Below, in pieces: positions 47,186 to 54,113 of a DNA stretch of 64,000 nt; the stretch's first letter is position 1, and each line of letters opens with the position of its first letter. The notes beneath the pieces were generated by a model. The model ran no database searches and was not told the origin of the DNA. It was given only the letters and a program-made list of their open reading frames with translations. Position numbers and translations under genes: made by a program. Source of the DNA: Capillimicrobium parvum (GTDB lineage Bacteria; Actinomycetota; Thermoleophilia; Solirubrobacterales; Solirubrobacteraceae). The stretch lies in contig NZ_CP087164.1 in the NCBI RefSeq assembly GCF_021172045.1, positions 1,612,001 through 1,676,000 on the forward strand. The letters run 5' to 3'.

Positions 47186-48247
47186 ATGGACGGACTGCGC
47201 GAACTCGCGCTACTCGAGAGCCGTGACTACCTCGAAATCCGATTTCAACAGCGGCATCAACGCGAACTGAGCGCCAGCAAGGCCCGGTCGATCATCGCCC
47301 ACCTAATCCAGGGCCGTGACTACTGGGCCAGCGCACAAGGCGCAAGCGACCTGATCCGACCGCTGCTCCAGTACTACGGCGCGCTGGCTTTCGCCCGCGC
47401 CGCGATCCTCTTTCAAGGCCGAGAACAGAACGAGGAGGCCCTAACCGGAGGGCACGGGCTAAAAGCCATTCAGTGGCGCCAGGAGCTCTCACAGGGACCG
47501 CGTGCCTTGCTTGATCTCCGGATCCGAGTTACGGGCGGGACCATGCAACAGATCGCGAACGCCACGGGAAATCATGAGCCTTCACGGATCTACACCGCTC
47601 CGTTCCCGTCCTGGAATCTGCATCGTCGCGTCGGTACGCCCTCGATTGAGGGTGCGGAAGTGCGGATTCGTGATCTCCTTAACCGCCTGCCGGCGACCAT
47701 CAAAATGTACGAGAGAGTCACCGGTTTGCGTGCGGCTGCCTATCCCGGCTTTGCATTCGAGGTCGGGGAACGCCGCCCTGGCATGCCCGGGCCCGAGGTG
47801 ATCGTGTTCGAAGGATTAGCGGGACTGCCTACACCGGACGAACTCCGCAGCGCGCTTCAGTTGAGCGAGGACCAAGAGATTCACGAGCGCCAGAACCATC
47901 AATGGGGACAAGGCGGACCAGCCCGGACGTACTACATGAGCCGAGACGACGACATCTCAGAGCGATGTCTGGCGACGGGTGCTGACGGGAGCGCCTGGGT
48001 GATCACTCCGATGCCCGACGGCACGGTCTGGTCGCAACTACTAATGATGCTCGCCCTTAGCTTCTGTCTTGGGGCGCTCGTCCGATATCACCCGACGCTG
48101 TGGATGGATCTCGCGGGGCAGGCGCGGGGTGATATCGCCCTTCCGCTCGTCCGCCACGCGCAAGAAGCAATCGATCAGCAGATCCCGCACCTTATGGCGC
48201 AGCATTTCAAGCTGCGCGCCGGGGTACCAATCGAGGTACCAATCTGA
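47186..48247 (+). CDS. YaaC-like protein, cargo between int and attR
   Basis: 353 residues starting 13 bases after int. The N-terminal pattern SKARSIIAHLIQGRDYWASAQGASDLIRPLLQYYGALAFARAAILF matches the helical YaaC family (B. subtilis YaaC, function unknown). The middle and C-terminal parts are mixed alpha/beta with a hydrophobic WSQLLMMLALSFCLGALVRYHPTLWMDLAG as in YaaC. Its 3' end carries two of the arm-type repeats, so the integrase sites are embedded in coding sequence. Position between integrase and att is a usual place for defence or fitness cargo. Confidence 0.75.
   Translation: MDGLRELALLESRDYLEIRFQQRHQRELSASKARSIIAHLIQGRDYWASAQGASDLIRPLLQYYGALAFARAAILFQGREQNEEALTGGHGLKAIQWRQELSQGPRALLDLRIRVTGGTMQQIANATGNHEPSRIYTAPFPSWNLHRRVGTPSIEGAEVRIRDLLNRLPATIKMYERVTGLRAAAYPGFAFEVGERRPGMPGPEVIVFEGLAGLPTPDELRSALQLSEDQEIHERQNHQWGQGGPARTYYMSRDDDISERCLATGADGSAWVITPMPDGTVWSQLLMMLALSFCLGALVRYHPTLWMDLAGQARGDIALPLVRHAQEAIDQQIPHLMAQHFKLRAGVPIEVPI
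48221..48243. repeat. Two integrase arm-type sites, right end
   Basis: GGGGTACCAAT (48221-48231) and GAGGTACCAAT (48233-48243) are one base apart, in the same orientation as the left pair at 35323. They overlap the last codons of the YaaC-like gene. Confidence 0.7.
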
Positions 48248-48321
48248 GCAAACCTCAGCGCACCTGAGCAGACCGGACACCACTCAGCCAAGCGGAAAGC
48301 GCGGCAGAGCAGCGCTTTCGG

Positions 48322-48380
48322 CGGGTTCGATTCCCGTATCCCGCTCTGGCGGAAGCCCCGGCCTCTACGGGGCTTTCGTC
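48322..48380. repeat. Right attachment repeat (att2)
   Basis: 59 bases identical to 35248-35306. It is a partial tRNA-Gly copy (T-arm and acceptor 3' strand) with the terminator hairpin. The sequence right of it (gtttttt, then GGTAGCGATGAGGTAGCAAT) resembles the region right of att1 and not ordinary chromosome. Confidence 0.95.
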
Positions 48381-48452
48381 GTTTTTTGGGGGGCAGCCGT
48401 GGTAGCGATGAGGTAGCAATGTGCGGTCAACACGAGCGTTTAGATTGGCGCC

Positions 48453-48923
48453 GTGTTCATCGCCCAACTCGTCTTCAACGAGCAAGCGGTCGACAAACTG
48501 GCCTCCCGAGGCATCACGATCGCGAACGTCCGAAGCGTTGCCGACGCAGGGCCCTACTGCCCCGCGAATCCCAATCCGAGGGTGCCTGGCAGCCGACTGA
48601 TGATCGGCATCGACCTCCGGGGCCGGGGCCTCACCATCGTCTTGCAGCCTGACGAGAGCGACGATGCTGTCTGGCACGTCATGACAGGGTGGCCCTCCTC
48701 ACCCCGACGCAGCGTGCGGCTTGGCAAAAGCACGTCTGACGAAGATCATGAAGCACGTGGACCACCGCGCCCATCACCCCACCATCGACCTAGATCCAAC
48801 GGAGGAGTTCCCGCTCGAGGAAGGCGAGCGGCCGAGCCCGAATCCGAGCGTGGAGGTTGTGCTCGCGGTACCCGTGTCACGGGCCGATGTTCGGGCGCTC
48901 GAGGCGCTTGCGCAGATCAATGA
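48453..48923 (+). CDS. BrnT/DUF4258-like toxin with overlapping extension
   Basis: 156 residues from GTG 48453, six bases behind TAGATT. The first 95 residues (VFNEQAVDKLASRGITIANVRSVADAGPYCPANPNPRVPGSRLMIGIDLRGRGLTIVLQPDESDDAVWHVMTGWPSSPR) follow the small BrnT/DUF4258-like ribonuclease-toxin plan. After about residue 95 the chain becomes Arg/Pro-rich and runs over the next gene in another frame, so a one-base indel near 48730 may have removed the original stop; a TGA is available one frame away at 48737. Confidence 0.6.
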   Translation: MFIAQLVFNEQAVDKLASRGITIANVRSVADAGPYCPANPNPRVPGSRLMIGIDLRGRGLTIVLQPDESDDAVWHVMTGWPSSPRRSVRLGKSTSDEDHEARGPPRPSPHHRPRSNGGVPARGRRAAEPESERGGCARGTRVTGRCSGARGACADQ

Positions 48924-49083
48924 CGTCTCAGCGGTCGCGATGGCCAAGGCCTTCCTTCACGAGGCGGTCGCCATTCGCCTTGGCTCGGCATCCGGTCACC
49001 GCACTGCGCACCGCGCTAGGCGCACCTCCATCCCAACCTTTCGGCAGCGGCTGTGGTGGCTGCTGCGCGCCCCACGCACATGA
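48748..49083 (+). CDS. Antitoxin-like partner protein
   Basis: 111 residues from ATG 48748. An acidic N-terminal part (HHPTIDLDPTEEFPLEEGERPSPNPSVEVVLAVPVSRADVRALEALAQINDVSAVAMAKAFLHEAV) looks like a small ribbon-helix-helix/antitoxin-type module, followed by a basic tail. It overlaps the toxin-like frame and its stop overlaps the next start by ATGA. The role follows from position and size and is not proven. Confidence 0.5.
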   Translation: MKHVDHRAHHPTIDLDPTEEFPLEEGERPSPNPSVEVVLAVPVSRADVRALEALAQINDVSAVAMAKAFLHEAVAIRLGSASGHRTAHRARRTSIPTFRQRLWWLLRAPRT

Positions 49084-49346
49084 CCACCGCCCAACTCGGC
49101 TCCTACACCTTCGATCGCGTCACCTACGACGACGCGAACGACGTGCTGTACCTCGGCGACGGCGTCGCCGGCGAAGAGACCGACCTCGGCCACATGTTCA
49201 TGTACCCCGACGACACCAGCCGCGAGGTCGTCGGCGCAGTGCTCGAGGCGCCCCGCCAGGACCTCGAGCAGCGCGGCGCGCTGCTCGTCACGCTGCCCGA
49301 CGGCCGGCGCGTCGACGCCAGCACGCTCGCGCGGTTCTGTCGCTGA
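49080..49346 (+). CDS. DUF2283-like protein
   Basis: 88 residues, ATG overlapping the previous stop. GSYTFDRVTYDDANDVLYLGDGVAGEETDLGHMFMYPDDTSREVVGAVLEAP corresponds to the DUF2283 pattern YDxxxDVLYL..., a small beta-rich domain that often accompanies toxin-like DUF4258 genes. It ends 18 bases before the tRNA-Cys-like gene. Confidence 0.7.
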   Translation: MTTAQLGSYTFDRVTYDDANDVLYLGDGVAGEETDLGHMFMYPDDTSREVVGAVLEAPRQDLEQRGALLVTLPDGRRVDASTLARFCR

Positions 49347-49364
49347 CCCGCCGGTAGAGCACCG

Positions 49365-49435
49365 CGCCCGGTGGCCGAGTGGTGAGGCGGCGGCCTGCAG
49401 AGCCGTCCACGCGGGTTCGATCCCCGGCCGGGGGT
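49365..49435 (+). tRNA. tRNA-Cys(GCA)-like gene with two mismatches
   Basis: A 71-base cloverleaf: D-arm GCC/GGC, anticodon stem GCGGC/GCCGT around CTGCAGA (anticodon GCA), T-loop TTCGATC and discriminator T as in tRNA-Cys. Pairs 2-71 and 49-65 are G-G mismatches, and base 37 is G. It may be a functional but divergent tRNA or a decaying copy. It lies inside the second element. Confidence 0.7.
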
Positions 49436-50570
49436 CTCAGCGCCGGACTCACCACCGGGTCAAGACGACGAACGGGCGGCATTGTTAAGCGCTCGTCGCC
49501 GACGACTAGCGCCTGTGATGCCCTGACGCGACGCCATACTCAAATGCACCGCAACCTCAATGTGGCGGGTGCAGACCCACGGTGCATCGGCACCAGAGCG
49601 CCGGCGGGAAGAGTCCTGGAGACCACCGGGAAACAGAGGCCACTATGCGGCCATCAGATGTAACGCGCCCGGAACTGCAGACAGGATCTCGCGAAGGTGG
49701 TCGACCGTGGTGTTCGTATCCGCGATGAGAACGTCGAGATCGGCGGCGACGCGACCGCTCGAGCACGCCTGTCGCAACGTTTCCCACCTGGCCAGCTTGC
49801 TGAGTTCGCCGTCGAGGTCGAGCAGCAAGTGCGCCCACACATCCAACGGCAGTCCGCTATCGGCCAACCGTGAGTTCGACCCCGCCGTCTGCGTGGTTCT
49901 CACGACTCGTCTCCGTGATCGCGGCGGCCTGCTCACCCGCCCTTACGCAGGCCTCGCCGAGTGTTCAGCGAGCCTAACACGGAGGAGCGTTTCGGGTCCA
50001 GCCCTCGTCAGCCGGCGGACAGGGCGGCATACGGGGTCGGCGGGACACGGCCTGCGGGGCCCGAAAACGCGCGAGCACGACGAGCGACGCGACCACGCGC
50101 GTCCACTGCACTCGCGTGGACCGCTCGCAGCCCCCGGTGACGGTGAACTGGGCACGCGACGGACAAGAGCAGGCCGATCCGGGTACTACGACGAACATCA
50201 TGGCCGATCTCGATGTTCTCGCTCGAACGGCGGCGCAGTCGCGACGACTGGCCGACTACTACGCTTGCGCAGACAGAACCTGTCCAGTTGACAAGCACCC
50301 ACCAGGACAAGCCCGTGATGCGCACGCGCGCCAGCTGAGGGAACGGCTCCTCGCACTCAGAGTGCCGGACCACGTGCCCCGCGTCGCCTTGCACTGACCG
50401 CATACAGCCACGGTTTGCGCGCCGCGCATGACGCCCGGCTGCCCGACCGCAGTCTTCTTCGTTACGTCGTCCGGGCGTTACACAGGCGCGGCATGGTCGG
50501 GCTGCCCACTGAGGTCGTACGCGGGCACCGCTGCCTGCGTGTCCTTACCGGCTCTCGTATCCGCGGCTAG
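49436..50570. other. Gene-poor decayed interval
   Basis: About 1.1 kb without a strongly supported gene. Open frames at 49643-49936 (minus, 97 codons, helical LDVWAHLLLDLDGELSKLARWETLRQACSS stretch) and 50200-50397 (plus, 65 codons) could be remnants. G+C and codon-phase signals are weak, as expected of degraded mobile DNA. Confidence 0.45.
49643..49936 (-). CDS. Possible small helical protein
   Basis: 97 codons. The second half LDVWAHLLLDLDGELSKLARWETLRQACSSGRVAADLDVLIADTNTTVDHLREILSAVPGALHLMAA has protein-like composition and heptad-like leucines; the first 30 residues are basic and atypical. The start is uncertain and nothing is recognised. It may be a fragment of a larger lost gene. Confidence 0.3.
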   Translation of the reverse strand: MSRPPRSRRRVVRTTQTAGSNSRLADSGLPLDVWAHLLLDLDGELSKLARWETLRQACSSGRVAADLDVLIADTNTTVDHLREILSAVPGALHLMAA

Positions 50571-50705
50571 AGCGCTGGATGCGGCAAAGCTCGACGACAC
50601 GCATGTCTTCCACGACCGGCGCCACACGTTCGGTACCCGCATGGCCGCGGCTGGCGTGCCATGCGAACGTTGCAGGACTGGATGGGCCATCGGATCACGG
50701 TGCGG
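50571..50705 (+). pseudogene. Remnant of a tyrosine integrase
   Basis: The frame LDDTHVFHDRRHTFGTRMAAAGV matches the catalytic region of the integrase at 45944 (LDDAHVFHDLRHTFGTRMAAAGVP). One base is missing at 50660/50661; the next frame then continues MRTLQDWMGHR, as in the intact protein, after which the catalytic tyrosine region is scrambled. Only about 45 codons are left. It abuts the third att copy, the same gene-to-att arrangement as in the intact element. Confidence 0.85.
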
Positions 50706-50771
50706 TGTTCGATGCCTCAGACGATCGTGACGCCGGCCTCCGGGGCACGATCGCGGACCCGGACAGCGACC

Positions 50772-50819
50772 ATCCCGCTCTGGCGGAAGCCCCGGCCTCT
50801 ACCGGGCTTTCGTCGTTTT
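50772..50819. repeat. Third, partial attachment repeat (att3)
   Basis: 48 bases from ATCCCGCTCTGGCGGAAGCC to the T run match att2 with one mismatch in the terminator stem (CTACCGGG instead of CTACGGGG). The tRNA T-arm part is missing. It marks the outer right boundary of the tandem elements. Confidence 0.85.
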
Positions 50820-50946
50820 CGTGCTCCACTCCGACCGGGACGGTCATCGTTGCCGGCGCGCCGCTCGACCGGAAGGTTTGGGCGACGTCCGGTGATGGGG
50901 ATGGTGTGGTCATCGGTTCTCTCCGAGCACTCAGGGCGCGGGGCGC

Positions 50947-51186
50947 ATGACGGTTCGGGCGAACGAGGCGCTGAAGCGCGCCGCTCGGGCACGGGCACGG
51001 GCGCTCGAGTTGCGCGAGGCCGCGCAGCTCGAACGCGACGAGGTGCCGCGCGCGCAGCTGGAGCGCGACGCCGGTCTGCTCGAGCGGGCCGCCACCGCGC
51101 TCGAGGACAGCTTCGCCCGGGTTCGTGAAATCGAGGCGCTCGAGGTCACGCTCGCCGATCGCCGAAGCCGGTTCACGAAGTCCTGA
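50947..51186 (+). CDS. Small Arg/Glu-rich coiled-coil protein
   Basis: 79 residues: NEALKRAARARARALELREAAQLERDEVPRAQLERDAGLLERAATALEDSFARVREIEALEVTLADRR is almost wholly helical with heptad-like spacing. Third-position G/C bias supports coding. It is the first chromosomal gene right of att3. Function unknown. Confidence 0.55.
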   Translation: MTVRANEALKRAARARARALELREAAQLERDEVPRAQLERDAGLLERAATALEDSFARVREIEALEVTLADRRSRFTKS

Positions 51187-51263
51187 CCCGCTTTCGGGCG
51201 TCGCCCGGTCGGAGACCCGCCCGCCTGATGTGGAGAAGCGCGCCCGTGGGGTAGTGGCGCGCG

Positions 51264-51404
51264 ATGTTCGTGTTCTTCAGCAGCCGGATGGGCTGCTTCG
51301 GCTCGTTGCTGTTCTCCGTGATCGTGACGCTGCTGCTCATCGCGCTGCTCGGCGGCATGGATGGCTGCGGCCTCGGCGGCGGTGGTGGCGGCAGCGACTT
51401 CTGA
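51264..51404 (+). CDS. 46-residue single-span membrane protein
   Basis: ATG 51264 to TGA 51402 encodes MFVFFSSRMGCFGSLLFSVI then a Leu-rich span VTLLLIALLGGM and a Gly-rich tail ending in GGSDF. One transmembrane segment with a short cysteine-containing N-terminus and glycine tail is typical of a small conserved actinobacterial membrane peptide. It precedes the MarR gene by 86 bases. Confidence 0.65.
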   Translation: MFVFFSSRMGCFGSLLFSVIVTLLLIALLGGMDGCGLGGGGGGSDF

Positions 51405-51460
51405 GCTGCGCTCTCCGGAGGTCGGCGCGTAGGCGCAAGCACCCGCGGTGGCGTGGACAT

Positions 51461-51483
51461 ATTGTATTGCAATGCAATACAAT
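51461..51483 (+). promoter_or_regulatory. 23-bp palindromic operator of the MarR-MFS operon
   Basis: ATTGTATTGC and GCAATACAAT flank AAT, a perfect inverted repeat with 10-bp arms and an AT-rich core unlike its surroundings. It ends seven bases before the MarR start, so the regulator probably represses its own operon here. Confidence 0.85.
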
Positions 51484-51490
51484 TGCCGAC

Positions 51491-51952
51491 GTGAGCGCCG
51501 TCGCCCCATCGCGCACCGAGGCGATCGACCTCGTCGCCAGCACCCTCCTGCCGCGTGCGTCGCTGCTGACGCGGCTGCTGCTGCGGTCGGGCCCGGACCG
51601 CCTCTCGCGGACCGAGTCCGCGCTGCTCGCCGGCCTGGACGCCGGGCCCCGGCGCATCACCGAGCTCGCCGAGACGCAGGTCCTCGCGCAGCCGACCGTC
51701 ACCCAACTCGTGGACCGCCTGCAGCGTCGCGGCCTCGTCGAGCGGGAGCGCTCGACCGAGGACGGACGCGTCGTGCTCGTCTCGCTGTCCGACGCGGGGC
51801 GGGCCGAGCTGGGGGCCGTGCGCGCCCACTACCGCGGCGTCCTGCGCGCGCTGACCGCGGAGCTGCCCGACGACGAGGTCAGGGCGCTCGTCGCCGCCAC
51901 CGAGACCATCGGCCATCTGATCGACGCGCTCCAGGAGCGGGGCGAGTCGTGA
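51491..51952 (+). CDS. MarR-family repressor of the adjacent MFS pump
   Basis: 153 residues from GTG 51491. The winged HTH is LSRTESALLAGLDAGPRRITELAETQVLAQPTVTQLVDRLQRRGLVERERSTEDGRVVLVSLSDAGRAELG. Its stop overlaps the MFS start by GTGA, and a perfect palindrome lies just upstream. This is the common repressor-pump arrangement in which the pump's substrate or a related drug relieves repression. Confidence 0.94.
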   Translation: MSAVAPSRTEAIDLVASTLLPRASLLTRLLLRSGPDRLSRTESALLAGLDAGPRRITELAETQVLAQPTVTQLVDRLQRRGLVERERSTEDGRVVLVSLSDAGRAELGAVRAHYRGVLRALTAELPDDEVRALVAATETIGHLIDALQERGES

Positions 51953-53379
51953 CCGCTGCGCTGCGCCGCGACGCCATGCTGGCCCCAGTCCTCATCTTCG
52001 TCACGATGGTGACCGCCATCGTCAGCGCCCTCGGGGCGCCGCTCATCCCGACGATCGCCGAGGACCTCCACGTCTCGATCAGCACCGCACAGTGGTCGCT
52101 CACCGCCGCGCTGCTCTCCGGCGCGATCGCCGCGCCCATCCTCGGCCGCCTCGGCGACGGGCCGCACCGGCGCCGGACGCTGGCCGCCGGACTCGCCGTC
52201 GTCACCGCCGGCGGCATCGTCTCCGCCGTCGCGACCGACCTTGCCGTGCTCGTCGCCGGCCGGGCGATGCAGGGCGTCGGCCTCGGGCTCGTCCCGCTGA
52301 CCATGGCCGCCGCGCGCGACCACCTCCCGCGCGAGCGCGTGGCCCCGGTGATCGCGCTGCTGTCCGTCTGCGCGGCCGCGGGCGTCGGCGCCGGCTACCC
52401 GCTCACCGGCTTGATCGCGGACGGCCTCGGCCTGTCCGCCGCGTTCTGGTTCGGCGCCGTCGTCGGCGGCCTCGCGCTCGCCGCCACGCTGGCGGTCGTG
52501 CCGCGCAGCAGTGACGGCCACGGCGCCCGCCTCGACATCGCCGGGGCGGCGCTGCTCTCGCTCGGCCTCGTCGCGCTGCTGCTCGCGATCGCCGAGGGCG
52601 GCACCTGGTCGTGGAGCTCACCCGCGGTCGTCGCGCTGCTCGCCGGCGCGGTCCTCCTGCTGGGCGCATGGGTCTTCCAGCAGCTGCGCTGCTCCGCGCC
52701 GCTCGTCGAGCTGCGCCTCCTGCGCCATCCGTCGGTCCTGACCGGGAACGCCGTCGGGCTCGTCCAGGGCGTCGCGATGTACATCAACATCTCCACGGTC
52801 ATCGCCTACGTGCAGACCCCCACGGCCGCCGGCTACGGGTTCGGGGCGAGCGTCGTGGTCGCCGGCCTAATCCTCGTGCCGTTCTCGATCATGAGCCTCG
52901 CGGCGAGCCGCATGCTGCCGTGGCTGGCGCACACGATCGGCGAGCGCGCGATCCTGCCGCTCGGCGCGCTGACCGTCGGCACCGCGAGCGCCTTCTTCGC
53001 CCTCCTGCACGGCGGCCTCTGGGAGGCGTTCGTGATGATGGCGATCATCGGCGTCGGCCTCGGGCTGTCGTTCGCGGCGATTCCCGGCCTGATCGTCCGC
53101 TCTGTGCCGCGCCGCGAGACCGGCAGCGCGATGGGCTTCTACCAGGTGGTCCGGTACGTCGGCTTCTCGCTCGGCAGCGCCCTCACGGCGGCGGTCCTCG
53201 CCGGCCACACCCCCGCGGGGTCCCAGCTGCCGACCGAGAACGGCTACGGCGTCGCGCTGTGGATCGCGGTCGGCTTCTGCGTCGTTGCGGCGGTGCTCGC
53301 ATGGGTCCTTCCGGAGCGCCGGGCAAGCCGCGCGCGGAGCCGGCCGGCAACCGCGCCCGAGCGGATCGTGGCCGAGTAG
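51949..53379 (+). CDS. MFS drug/multidrug transporter, DHA2-like (14 TM)
   Basis: 476 residues from GTG 51949. About 14 membrane helices; motif A variant GRLGDGPHRRRTLAAGLAVVTAGG between helices 2 and 3, and motif C-like GAGYPLTGLIADGLGLSAAFW in helix 5 typical of antiporters. The N-terminus ALGAPLIPTIAEDLHVSISTAQWSLTAALL is the DHA2 signature. It is expected to export a hydrophobic drug or metabolite against protons under MarR control. Confidence 0.93.
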   Translation: MTAALRRDAMLAPVLIFVTMVTAIVSALGAPLIPTIAEDLHVSISTAQWSLTAALLSGAIAAPILGRLGDGPHRRRTLAAGLAVVTAGGIVSAVATDLAVLVAGRAMQGVGLGLVPLTMAAARDHLPRERVAPVIALLSVCAAAGVGAGYPLTGLIADGLGLSAAFWFGAVVGGLALAATLAVVPRSSDGHGARLDIAGAALLSLGLVALLLAIAEGGTWSWSSPAVVALLAGAVLLLGAWVFQQLRCSAPLVELRLLRHPSVLTGNAVGLVQGVAMYINISTVIAYVQTPTAAGYGFGASVVVAGLILVPFSIMSLAASRMLPWLAHTIGERAILPLGALTVGTASAFFALLHGGLWEAFVMMAIIGVGLGLSFAAIPGLIVRSVPRRETGSAMGFYQVVRYVGFSLGSALTAAVLAGHTPAGSQLPTENGYGVALWIAVGFCVVAAVLAWVLPERRASRARSRPATAPERIVAE

Positions 53380-53388
53380 GCTCGGCTC

Positions 53389-53658
53389 ATGGCCACGCGA
53401 CCGCACACCTCCGAGCTCGACCACGAATCCAAGCCGCGCCGGCGGATCACGGCGACCCAGATCGGCTTCGCGATCGTGCTCTGCCTGATGCTGGCGTTCG
53501 CCCTGGCGAACTTCCAGTACGTGCGGGTCAACTGGATCTTCGGCACCTGGCGCACGCCGCTGATCGTGGCGCTCGGCGTCGCGTTCCTGCTCGGCGCCGG
53601 CGTCGGTGCGCTGGCCGTGCGCCAGCGGACCAGCAGGAAGAAGAAGAAGAGCGCCTAG
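53389..53658 (+). CDS. LapA (DUF1049)-domain membrane protein
   Basis: 89 residues, ATG six bases behind TAGGCT. ITATQIGFAIVLCLMLAFALANFQYVRVNWIFGTWRTPLIVALGVAFLLGAGVGALAVRQR has the two membrane helices and the NFQYVRVNWIFG link of the LapA/DUF1049 family. A Lys-rich tail follows. Members affect envelope assembly in other bacteria; here unknown. Confidence 0.85.
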   Translation: MATRPHTSELDHESKPRRRITATQIGFAIVLCLMLAFALANFQYVRVNWIFGTWRTPLIVALGVAFLLGAGVGALAVRQRTSRKKKKSA

Positions 53659-53683
53659 TGGCCGATGGTCTCCATGCCAACCG

Positions 53684-54055
53684 CTAGCTCACCCGGTAGC
53701 CGAAGTTCAGCGTGACCGTGGTGCGGGGCGTGCCGCCGCGGTAGACGCACGTCCAGCGGATGCGCGATCCGGCGATCACCGGCGTGCAGCGGTAGCCGGC
53801 CGCCTTCATCGGCATCTCGGCGCCCTCGCGCACCAGCGTGCGGACGACCCGGCCGACGACGCCGCAGCGTGCCTTGCGGGTCGCGGTCGAATCGGCGTCG
53901 GCGATGTTCACCCCGGCGGTGAGCTTGCCGCCGGGGACGCCCGCGACCTTCAGCGGGCAGACCCCCGAGGCGGGGTTGGAGTCGGCGGCGACAGCGGCGG
54001 TGGGGGCGGCGAGCGCGAGGGCCGCGCCGGCGGCGAGGAGCGTGAGTCGAAGCAT
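53684..54055 (-). CDS. Secreted hypothetical protein with four cysteines
   Basis: 123 residues. Signal peptide MLRLTLLAAGAALALAAPTAAVAADS; mature part has Cys in SGVCPLKV, KARCGVVGR, GYRCTPV and WTCVYRG, suggesting two disulfides, and ends TVTLNFGYRVS. No family recognised. It is divergent from the structured region at 54114. Confidence 0.7.
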   Translation of the reverse strand: MLRLTLLAAGAALALAAPTAAVAADSNPASGVCPLKVAGVPGGKLTAGVNIADADSTATRKARCGVVGRVVRTLVREGAEMPMKAAGYRCTPVIAGSRIRWTCVYRGGTPRTTVTLNFGYRVS

Positions 54056-54113
54056 TCCGGGACAAATCGGCGTTCCCTCGTCTGGGCTTTAGGTTCGGGG
54101 GTAACGTCGCGCT

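Larger units (their letters stand above)
35248..48380. mobile_element. Integrated phage-satellite-like element in tRNA-Gly
   Basis: The 13.1-kb stretch is bounded by perfect 59-bp direct repeats, the left one overlapping the 3' half of tRNA-Gly. A tyrosine integrase lies near the right end, with paired GAGGTACCAAT sites inside both ends. The gene set (excisionase, primase-helicase, small-terminase-like and virion-like proteins, cargo genes) matches satellites more than complete prophages. Codon choice and G+C are visibly more relaxed than in the flanks. Confidence 0.9.
48381..50819. mobile_element. Decayed second element of the same family in tandem
   Basis: It is bounded by att2 on the left and by a third, one-mismatch att copy at 50772-50819 on the right. 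The left edge keeps diverged arm-type sites (about 48400-48420). The right edge keeps a frameshifted integrase remnant. Replication and structural genes are absent, so most of it has been deleted; a toxin-antitoxin-like trio and a tRNA-Cys-like gene remain. Confidence 0.7.

Noticed and set aside
50428-50730. A 100-codon plus frame as an intact integrase-related gene
   Set aside because: Only the short HDRRHTFGT segment is related, a base is missing after GV, and the catalytic tyrosine is lost, so it is listed as a pseudogene.
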